A stretch of 64,000 nt of DNA from Bacteroidales bacterium (lineage in GTDB: Bacteria; Bacteroidota; Bacteroidia; Bacteroidales; Bacteroidaceae), in assembly GCA_015654535.1 (NCBI GenBank), contig JAATGU010000054.1, positions 1 to 64,000 on the forward strand. Reading direction: 5' to 3'. Position 1 is the first letter of the stretch, and each line of letters opens with the position of its first letter. Under the pieces are notes generated by a model that saw only the letters and a program-made list of their open reading frames with translations, did no database searches and was not told where the DNA came from. Positions 47,451 to 53,407 of this stretch are shown piece after piece. The position numbers were made by a program, and so were the translations under genes.

Positions 47451-47714
47451 ATGGGTGCTATATTCGGTTTTTTCTTTTTTATAATCATTCTTGTTTTAGT
47501 TCTTGGTTTATCCATTGTAAGGGGCGTTTTGCGGTTTCTTTTCGGAACAGGAAGTAAATCGAATCAACGAAGTAACCGTTTCGAAGAAGAAGAAGAAGAA
47601 AATACTTCTGATGAAGCTTCTCAGCCAAAACGAAAGAAAGTGTTCGATAAGGAAGATGGAGAGTATGTGGAATTTGAAGAAGTGAAAGAAGATCCTAAGG
47701 GCAGTTCTAAGTAA
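47451..47714 (+). CDS. DUF4834 family small membrane protein
   Basis: An 87-residue protein with one N-terminal transmembrane helix (FGFFFFIIILVLVLGLSIVR) and a charged cytoplasmic tail with an acidic run (EEEEEEN) and a Lys/Arg patch (PKRKKV). It fits DUF4834, found next to pssA in Bacteroidales. Function is unknown. It converges on tadA with 3 bp between stops. Confidence 0.8.
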   Translation: MGAIFGFFFFIIILVLVLGLSIVRGVLRFLFGTGSKSNQRSNRFEEEEEENTSDEASQPKRKKVFDKEDGEYVEFEEVKEDPKGSSK

Positions 47715-47717
47715 AAG

Positions 47718-48155
47718 TTACCTGCGTTTTTTTTGAAAGAAGGACTTCATCAGTGTGGCACATTCCTCTTTTAAAAGCCCCTTTACAATGAGTGTTTTTG
47801 GATGCAATGCTTCCGGCGCATACTTCTGATAACCTTTCTTTTCATCTTCGGCTCCGAAAACTAATTTTCCTGTCTGTGCCCATGCTATTGCTCCGGCGCA
47901 CATTACGCAAGGCTCCACCGTTACATACAGGGTACATTCATTTAAATACTTACCTCCTAAGATATTTGCTGCGGCAGTAATCGCTTGCATTTCAGCATGA
48001 GCGGTGACATCATTCAATGTTTCGGTTAGGTTGTGAGCACGTGCAATGATCCTTTCCTTACTAACCACGATGGCTCCCACAGGAACTTCTCCGCAGTCGA
48101 AGGCTTTTCTGGCTTCAATTAAAGCTTGTTTCATGAAATAGGTGTCATCTAGCAT
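47718..48155 (-). CDS. tadA: tRNA-specific adenosine deaminase TadA-like
   Basis: A 145-residue cytidine/deoxycytidylate deaminase-fold enzyme with the zinc site HAE (53-55) and PCVMC (82-86), plus EVPVGAIVV near the N-terminus. This is the pattern of TadA, which converts A34 to inosine in tRNA-Arg; a guanine-deaminase relative is less likely given the short C-terminus. Its ATG overlaps the stop of the upstream ribbon-helix-helix gene by one base, indicating coupling. Confidence 0.9.
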   Translation of the reverse strand: MLDDTYFMKQALIEARKAFDCGEVPVGAIVVSKERIIARAHNLTETLNDVTAHAEMQAITAAANILGGKYLNECTLYVTVEPCVMCAGAIAWAQTGKLVFGAEDEKKGYQKYAPEALHPKTLIVKGLLKEECATLMKSFFQKKRR

Positions 48156-48388
48156 TAGCGTCTCATATCATGTTCTCCGAAGAGCGTGGGATAATCTTCT
48201 TCCATGTTTTTATATACAAACTGAAGAACTGTTTCACGCATCCAACGGGATTTGTTCCCTATTTTATATTTGTCCAGATAACGTTCTACAAGATGCATTT
48301 CCTCTTCGCTCATTGAACAAGCGATGCGTTGCTGACGTTTTGGCAAATTGGTGGGTGCTTTTACTCTTTTTCTATTGTTTGTTTTCAT
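48155..48388 (-). CDS. Small basic protein, possible ribbon-helix-helix DNA-binding
   Basis: The 77-residue product starts with a basic arm (KTNNRKRVKAPTNLPKRQQR), followed by a segment IACSMSEEEMHLVERYLDKY and SRWMRETVLQFVYKN that resembles a ribbon-helix-helix fold of mobilisation or CopG-like proteins. It overlaps the tadA start by one base, so the two are probably co-transcribed. The -7 box lies only 9-16 bp upstream of the ATG, giving a very short or absent leader. The family call is tentative. Confidence 0.6.
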   Translation of the reverse strand: MKTNNRKRVKAPTNLPKRQQRIACSMSEEEMHLVERYLDKYKIGNKSRWMRETVLQFVYKNMEEDYPTLFGEHDMRR

Positions 48389-48396
48389 ATTCCCTG

Positions 48397-48404
48397 CAAA
48401 ATTA
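48397..48404 (-). promoter_or_regulatory. -7 promoter box for the RHH-tadA pair
   Basis: The minus strand reads TAATTTTG followed by C, ending 9 bp before the ATG at 48388. Confidence 0.5.
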
Positions 48405-48438
48405 CTTTTACTTCTTTAAATTCAAAGAATAATTTCAT

Positions 48439-48446
48439 TAAATTTG
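48439..48446 (+). promoter_or_regulatory. yraN: -7 promoter box for yraN
   Basis: TAAATTTG followed by C ends 13 bp before the ATG at 48459. The TTG at 48444 lies within it and is not the start. Confidence 0.55.
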
Positions 48447-48458
48447 CAAAAACTATTT

Positions 48459-48824
48459 ATGGCAGCGCACAATATTCTTGGAAAAGAGGGTGAAGAAGAA
48501 GCTACAAAGTATCTTATCGCTCATGGTTATGTGATTCGTCATCGTAATTGGCGGAAAGGGCATAAGGAATTGGACATTGTGGCAGAGAAGGAGGGCGAGC
48601 TAATAGTTGTGGAGGTAAAGACAAGAAAAAACACTCTTTTTGCAGAACCTCAGGATGCGGTTACTGCACAAAAGGTAAGGAGGACTGTGCTGGCGGCAGA
48701 TGCTTATATGAAGTTTTTTCAAATAGATTTGCCAGTTCGCTTTGATATTATTACGGTTGTAGGAGGAATGGGATGTTTTACGATTGAACATATAAAGGAG
48801 GCTTTTTATCCTCCTGTTTGGTAG
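48459..48824 (+). CDS. yraN: YraN/UPF0102 family nuclease-fold protein
   Basis: From the ATG at 48459 the product has about 121 residues and the restriction-endonuclease-like fold of UPF0102. Hallmarks are GKEGEEEATKYLIAHGY, ELDIVAEKEGELIVVEVKTR with the catalytic-type D..E.K pattern, and AVTAQKVRRTVLAAD. The biological role of this widespread family is not settled. It leads the run yraN, MmcQ-like gene, birA. Confidence 0.93.
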   Translation: MAAHNILGKEGEEEATKYLIAHGYVIRHRNWRKGHKELDIVAEKEGELIVVEVKTRKNTLFAEPQDAVTAQKVRRTVLAADAYMKFFQIDLPVRFDIITVVGGMGCFTIEHIKEAFYPPVW

Positions 48825-48859
48825 ATGGAGATTAGTCTTTTAATTTTATAGATTGCACT

Positions 48860-49216
48860 ATGAATGTAGAATTGGTCAGAGAGTATTGTTTGCAAAAGAA
48901 AGGGGTAACAGAAGATTTTCCCTTTGACGAGACAACTTTAGTTATTCGGGTAATGAATAAGATGTTTACATTGATTAGTCTGGACAAGCCTGACTTGATC
49001 GTAATGAAATGTAATCCTGAATATGCCATAGAACTTAGGGAACGATACTCCGGGATTGAAGGAGCCTTTCATTTTAATAAAAAATATTGGAATCAGGTCT
49101 CTCTCAGCGGCGATGTGGATGATTCTTTAATTAAGCAACTGATAGATCATTCTTACGAGGAAGTGATTAAAAAATTTACCCGTAAACTGCGGGCGGAATA
49201 TGATGCACTACTCTGA
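48860..49216 (+). CDS. MmcQ/YjbR family DNA-binding-like protein
   Basis: The 118-residue protein has the MmcQ/YjbR pattern, with VREYCLQKKGVTEDFPFDE at the N-terminus, FTLISLDKPDLIVMKCNPE in the middle and FNKKYWNQVSLSGDV later. The fold resembles a double-wing DNA-binding domain, but function is largely unknown. It slightly overlaps the possible early starts of birA. Confidence 0.9.
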   Translation: MNVELVREYCLQKKGVTEDFPFDETTLVIRVMNKMFTLISLDKPDLIVMKCNPEYAIELRERYSGIEGAFHFNKKYWNQVSLSGDVDDSLIKQLIDHSYEEVIKKFTRKLRAEYDALL

Positions 49217-49217
49217 A

Positions 49218-49958
49218 ATGATGAAACCAACGATTCATAGATTAGCAGAAACAAATTCCACTAATACTTATCTTCGGGAATGGGTTTCCAGGGAAGAGCT
49301 ACCTGAGTTTACGGTAATAATGGCAGACTTTCAGGCATCGGGTAGGGGACAACGAGGCAATTTCTGGGAAAGTGAACGGGGAAAAAACCTTCTCTTTAGT
49401 TTTTTATTATATCCCGATTTTGTATCTGCTAAGTCTCAATTCCTTATTTCTCAAATAGCTTCTCTTTGTATAAAAGAAGGGCTCGGTCGTTTTGCTTCGG
49501 GTTTTAGTATTAAGTGGCCAAACGATATTTACTGGAACGAGCATAAGATCTGTGGTATGTTGATAGAAAACGATCTTTCTGGAAGGATGCTTTCCCAAAG
49601 TGTGTTGGGGATTGGAGTCAATATCAATCAGGATACTTTTACTAGCAGTGCACCTAATCCTATCTCTCTGAAAAACATCACGGGGAGAACGTGGGATCGT
49701 GAAGATATTCTGGCTGATATGCTTCGTCGGTTTGAAGCCTATTATGAGTTCCTGCGAAAAGGAAATGCCCATATTATTGCTCAGAAATACTTTGATTCGT
49801 TGTTTCATAAAGAGGGCTTTCATCGCTATGCTGATAAGAATGGAACTTTCTCTGCCGCGATAGTGGAGGTAAAACCTGCCGGGGAACTAATTTTATGTAC
49901 AGAAGAGGGGGAAAAAAGAGGATATCTTTTTAAAGAAATTCAATACCTTTTGGAATAA
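49218..49958 (+). CDS. birA: Biotin-[acetyl-CoA-carboxylase] ligase
   Basis: It attaches biotin to biotin-dependent carboxylases through biotinyl-AMP. The signatures are ETNSTNTYLREWV, the adenylate loop ASGRGQRGNFW, the central SIKWPNDIYWNEHKICGMLI and the late GIGVNINQDTF. It lacks the N-terminal HTH of E. coli BirA, so it is a simple ligase and not a repressor. The start may be one of four close ATGs at 49200, 49203, 49218 or 49221; 49218 follows the previous stop and is preferred. Confidence 0.94.
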   Translation: MMKPTIHRLAETNSTNTYLREWVSREELPEFTVIMADFQASGRGQRGNFWESERGKNLLFSFLLYPDFVSAKSQFLISQIASLCIKEGLGRFASGFSIKWPNDIYWNEHKICGMLIENDLSGRMLSQSVLGIGVNINQDTFTSSAPNPISLKNITGRTWDREDILADMLRRFEAYYEFLRKGNAHIIAQKYFDSLFHKEGFHRYADKNGTFSAAIVEVKPAGELILCTEEGEKRGYLFKEIQYLLE

Positions 49959-49980
49959 TAAACGCAAAACTCAGTCTACT

Positions 49981-50667
49981 CTATCTTTTTGATTCTTCCT
50001 CTATCGCATGAATTTTATTGAGTGTCTTTTTTACTTCCACGGAAGGAAACTGACTGACTACTTTTTCCAAGTAAAGTTTAGCTTTATTAAACTTATTAGC
50101 CACTAAGTTACTTAACTCATTGCGGTAACGAGCATATTGCATGCGGGTTGGAGAATTAATTTTCTTATATTCTTTATCCAATGCTTGTTTTTCTTTATCG
50201 GCTGAAAAATAGTAATAATTACCGATAAAAATATTCGCTGTAAGATTATTCTCGTCTAATGAAAGCACTTTTTCATACGAATTTAAAGCATCATTTTCTT
50301 TTCCAAGCATCAGTTCTAGTTCTGCACAAGACGTCAGATAAGTAATATCAAGAGGCTTTATTTTTGATAGTTCTTTGTAGTAATCATATGCTTTATCATA
50401 GTTCCTGCTATTTTTATAATAATTTCCTAACAAGCGTAACATTTCAGGGCGAGCAGGACAATCACCCGATACTTCTTTTAAAAAGAAGCTCTCAGATTTG
50501 TAAATATTTATATCCACAGCTAAGCGAAATAAATTACTCGCTTCTTCCCAATGTTGCTCATTCATTGCCTGAACTACATTTGGTAATATCTGGTCCGCTG
50601 TTTGCGCGGAAATAGAAACTGATAGCGATAAGAGGATAAAAATAAGAAGAGTAAACTTTGTTTTCAT
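49981..50667 (-). CDS. Secreted TPR-repeat protein
   Basis: The 228-residue product has a cleavable signal peptide (TKFTLLIFILLSLSVSISAQ) and three or so TPR-like helical repeats in the mature part, including LRLLGNYYKNSRNYDKAYDY and LELMLGKENDALNSYEKVLS. It should lie in the periplasm or on the membrane surface. I cannot name a partner. A TATCTTTG box is 25 bp upstream. It is divergent from pyrH. Confidence 0.8.
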   Translation of the reverse strand: MKTKFTLLIFILLSLSVSISAQTADQILPNVVQAMNEQHWEEASNLFRLAVDINIYKSESFFLKEVSGDCPARPEMLRLLGNYYKNSRNYDKAYDYYKELSKIKPLDITYLTSCAELELMLGKENDALNSYEKVLSLDENNLTANIFIGNYYYFSADKEKQALDKEYKKINSPTRMQYARYRNELSNLVANKFNKAKLYLEKVVSQFPSVEVKKTLNKIHAIEEESKR

Positions 50668-50691
50668 TTACATCAATATTTACGTTTAACA

Positions 50692-50699
50692 CAAAGATA
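50692..50699 (-). promoter_or_regulatory. -7 promoter box for the TPR gene
   Basis: The minus strand reads TATCTTTG ahead of the secreted TPR gene. Confidence 0.55.
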
Positions 50700-50743
50700 G
50701 GAATTATTTAATGACAAGTGCCCCGTAAATCGAGAATTTTATG

Positions 50744-50751
50744 TAAGTTTG
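50744..50751 (+). promoter_or_regulatory. pyrH: -7 promoter box for pyrH
   Basis: TAAGTTTG followed by C lies 22 bp before the pyrH start. Confidence 0.55.
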
Positions 50752-50773
50752 CCGAAAATAAACATTTAGAAAG

Positions 50774-51484
50774 ATGGTAAAATATAAAAGAATTCTTTTG
50801 AAGTTGAGCGGGGAGAGCTTGATGGGAGAAAAGCAATATGGCATTGATGAAAAACGCTTGGGAGAATATGCACAGCAAATAAAAGATATTCACGGACTTG
50901 GCGTTCAGATTGGGATCGTTATTGGGGGTGGAAATATCTTCCGTGGGCTTAGCGGAACATCGAAAGGGTTCGACCGTGTGAAAGGAGACCAGATGGGAAT
51001 GTTGGCAACAGTTATTAACAGTCTTGCATTGAGTTCCGCCCTTGGTTCTCTTGATGTGAAAAGCAGAGTCCTTACTGCTATCCGCATGGAACCTATTGGC
51101 GAATTTTACAATAAATGGAAAGCGATTGAAACCTTGGAAGCTGGAGAGGTAGCCATTTTCTCTGCCGGAACAGGCAATCCTTTCTTTACCACCGATACCG
51201 GTTCTTCTTTGCGTGGCATTGAAATAGAGGCTGATGTTATGCTTAAAGGTACGCGCGTGGATGGTATCTATACCGCTGATCCGGAAAAAGACAAGACTGC
51301 GACAAAATTCAAGGAAATCACTTACGATGAAATATATGCCCGTGGACTCAAAGTAATGGATCTTACCGCCACAACTATGTGTAAGGAGAATAATCTACCG
51401 ATAGTCGTTTTCAATATGGATACGGTTGGCAATCTTAAAAAGGTGATTATGGGTGAGGAGATAGGAACCTTGGTGCATAACTAA
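50774..51484 (+). CDS. pyrH: UMP kinase
   Basis: It phosphorylates UMP to UDP in pyrimidine biosynthesis. The 236-residue amino-acid-kinase-family enzyme has LKLSGESLMGEKQYG at the N-terminus, GIVIGGGNIFRGL, the UMP-contact segment FSAGTGNPFFTTDTGSSLR and DGIYTADPEKDK. The gene is followed by a 23-bp perfect inverted repeat shared with convergent aroA. Confidence 0.97.
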   Translation: MVKYKRILLKLSGESLMGEKQYGIDEKRLGEYAQQIKDIHGLGVQIGIVIGGGNIFRGLSGTSKGFDRVKGDQMGMLATVINSLALSSALGSLDVKSRVLTAIRMEPIGEFYNKWKAIETLEAGEVAIFSAGTGNPFFTTDTGSSLRGIEIEADVMLKGTRVDGIYTADPEKDKTATKFKEITYDEIYARGLKVMDLTATTMCKENNLPIVVFNMDTVGNLKKVIMGEEIGTLVHN

Positions 51485-51534
51485 AGATAATTAAGGCCGG
51501 ACTTCTTGATATATTTAAGAAATATTTTAGACCA

Positions 51535-51588
51535 AATAATAATAAGGAGTACACTAATTATTAGTTTAGTGTACTCCTTATTATTATT
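51535..51588. terminator. 23-bp perfect inverted repeat between convergent pyrH and aroA
   Basis: Arms 51535-51557 and 51566-51588 pair perfectly around an 8-bp loop and contain GGAGTACAC / GTGTACTCC. A GAGTACTC palindrome with a T run follows at 51590-51604. It can end transcription from both sides. Confidence 0.8.
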
Positions 51589-51650
51589 TAGAGTACTCTT
51601 TTTTATGAAGATATCTTTATACTTTACCTAAACAGTCAGTAAGAATCGGA

Positions 51651-52880
51651 TTAATCCTCCGTACGGATTACAAATCCCGCTTTTGCAAGGTCTTCCCAAT
51701 AATAGGGGTAAGACTTGGAAACAACCTGAGGATCACAGATCGTAATAGAAGGGATGCGCAGACAAGCAGGTGCAAATGCCATTGCCATCCGGTGATCTTC
51801 GTATGTTTTAATCGCTGGAACCTCCGATACAGGCTGGCGTTCACCTTCCCAAACCAGTACCGCATTGTCACTCTCCCTAAGCACATATCCCAGTTTAGCA
51901 AGTTCGGCAATGAGCGCAGCTATACGGTCGGTTTCCTTTATCTTCAGGCTTTGCAACCCCGAAAAGCAAAAAGGGATACCCATAATTGCGCAAGTCACCA
52001 CAAAGGTCTGCGCAAGATCCGGCTCATTCCTAAAATCATAATCCATCCGTTCGCAGCAAACAGCTGTCTTTTTCAGCAAAGCCCCGCGGGAAGTAAAAGT
52101 CGTAGTAACCCCTAAGTCAGCAAACAATTCCACAACCTTGCTGTCCCCTTGATAACTATTCCGAAACAAACCAAGCAATTCCACCTCAGCCTCGGGTGCA
52201 AGAGCCGTGATCTGGTACCAGTAAGACGCGGCCGACCAGTCCGACTCCACCATAAAAGGAATGGAAGTATAAGGACGAGGAGCAACCTCAATCCGATTCT
52301 CTGCTGTCCAGTTCGCCTGTGCGCCAAAATCATTCATCAGTTGCAGTGTAAGGTTAATATAGGGTTTGGAGATAATATCTCCGGTAAGCGTCAGTTGCAG
52401 ACCGCTTTTCAGTACCGGAGCAATCAATAAAAGAGCAGAAATATACTGTGAACTCACATTCCCTTTAAGAGAAATAGCTCCGCCATCGAGCGATTTTCCA
52501 CTGATTCGCAAGGGAGGAAATCCTTGCTTTGCCACATAGTCAACCTCCGCGCCAAGCATCCTGAGGGCATTTACCAATATCTCGATGGGGCGTTGCTGCA
52601 TGCGTTGAGTTCCCGTGATCACCTTTGTTCCCTCCGTTACCGAAAAAAAAGCGGTGAGAAAGCGCATCGCGGTACCCGCAGCCAGAATGTCAATCGTTTC
52701 ATCTTGAGAAGTGAGTGCTTTGATCATCACACGGGTATCGTCGCAATCCGATAGATTACCGGGCGTGAACGAACCCTTGGCCAACGCATTAATTATAAGC
52801 GTGCGGTTACTGATGCTTTTTGAGGCTGGTAACTGAACAACGGCGTTGATACGGGTGGGAGCTGAAACATGAATTTGCAT
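51651..52880 (-). CDS. aroA: 3-phosphoshikimate 1-carboxyvinyltransferase (EPSP synthase)
   Basis: It catalyses the sixth shikimate-pathway step, joining PEP to shikimate 3-phosphate. From the ATG at 52880 it has 409 residues, beginning MQIHVSAPTRINAVVQLPAS and then KSISNRTLIINALAKG. Other motifs are AAGTAMRFLTAF, GNVSSQYISALLL and the C-terminal KETDRIAALIAELAKLGY and YEDHRMAMAFAPA. A longer open frame starts at 52961, but a TATCTTTG promoter box (52923-52930) lies inside it. The GC content looks somewhat higher than that of the neighbours in parts. Confidence 0.95.
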   Translation of the reverse strand: MQIHVSAPTRINAVVQLPASKSISNRTLIINALAKGSFTPGNLSDCDDTRVMIKALTSQDETIDILAAGTAMRFLTAFFSVTEGTKVITGTQRMQQRPIEILVNALRMLGAEVDYVAKQGFPPLRISGKSLDGGAISLKGNVSSQYISALLLIAPVLKSGLQLTLTGDIISKPYINLTLQLMNDFGAQANWTAENRIEVAPRPYTSIPFMVESDWSAASYWYQITALAPEAEVELLGLFRNSYQGDSKVVELFADLGVTTTFTSRGALLKKTAVCCERMDYDFRNEPDLAQTFVVTCAIMGIPFCFSGLQSLKIKETDRIAALIAELAKLGYVLRESDNAVLVWEGERQPVSEVPAIKTYEDHRMAMAFAPACLRIPSITICDPQVVSKSYPYYWEDLAKAGFVIRTED

Positions 52881-52922
52881 GGCTAATACTGTTTTAACGT
52901 CTATATATGAGATCTTTTGCTG

Positions 52923-52930
52923 CAAAGATA
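52923..52930 (-). promoter_or_regulatory. aroA: -7 promoter box for aroA
   Basis: The minus strand reads TATCTTTG followed by C, 42 bp ahead of the chosen aroA start. Confidence 0.6.
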
Positions 52931-53007
52931 ACGATCTTAATTGTAATTTTGAAATCTCCATCCTTTAATCTCCAGGCAAAGGGCAAATGGATGTACAAAA
53001 AAGTACT

Positions 53008-53117
53008 GCGTGACTTCGCGTGACTTTTATCCAAGTGCGTGACTTCTTTCTGGTAAGTCACGCACTTATTATATTCTATATTAGTCTGTTATGCGAAGCG
53101 CGTGACTTGCGTGACTT
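53008..53117. repeat. GCGTGACTT repeat cluster with inverted pair
   Basis: GCGTGACTT occurs at 53008-53016, 53018-53026, 53037-53045, 53100-53108 and 53109-53117. An inverted copy AAGTCACGC is at 53055-53063. The third direct copy and the inverted copy extend to a perfect 13-bp hairpin (AAGTGCGTGACTT with AAGTCACGCACTT) around a 9-bp loop. Spacing is irregular. Confidence 0.8.
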
Positions 53118-53162
53118 AAATTGATAAATTACTAGGTGTAATAGTGAGATTCAACTAATTAA

Positions 53163-53400
53163 GATGCACATATTGATACTAAACTCTTCACATACTGACA
53201 TGATAGCATTCAAGAAATACTTCAGATTTTCCCGCAATTGGTAACGGTCAATTCCTTTATACAAACTAAGTATTCTACGAAAAAAGATTACCGGATTCAC
53301 TTCATTGTCAGGCGTATTTCCATTGATGAAACCTTGTGTCTTTACAATAATTGTATCAATTAATTCTTCTTTTTCAGTTTAAGTTATTCTTCTGTCAAGT
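53163..53400 (-). pseudogene. Fragment of an unidentified gene with in-frame stop
   Basis: On the minus strand a frame reads LKEALDRRIT, a TAA stop, then TEKEELIDTIIVKTQGFING and later NPVIFFRRILSLYKGIDRYQ and LRENLKYFLNAIMSVCEEFS. The coding texture is convincing on both sides of the stop, but no ATG start exists and the N-terminus is missing. It looks like the C-terminal remnant of a helical protein. I cannot name the family. Confidence 0.55.
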
Positions 53401-53407
53401 GCTTCCT

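Noticed and set aside
53008..53117. CRISPR array
   Set aside because: The repeated unit is only 9 bp, spacing is irregular and one copy is inverted, with no spacers of regular length.
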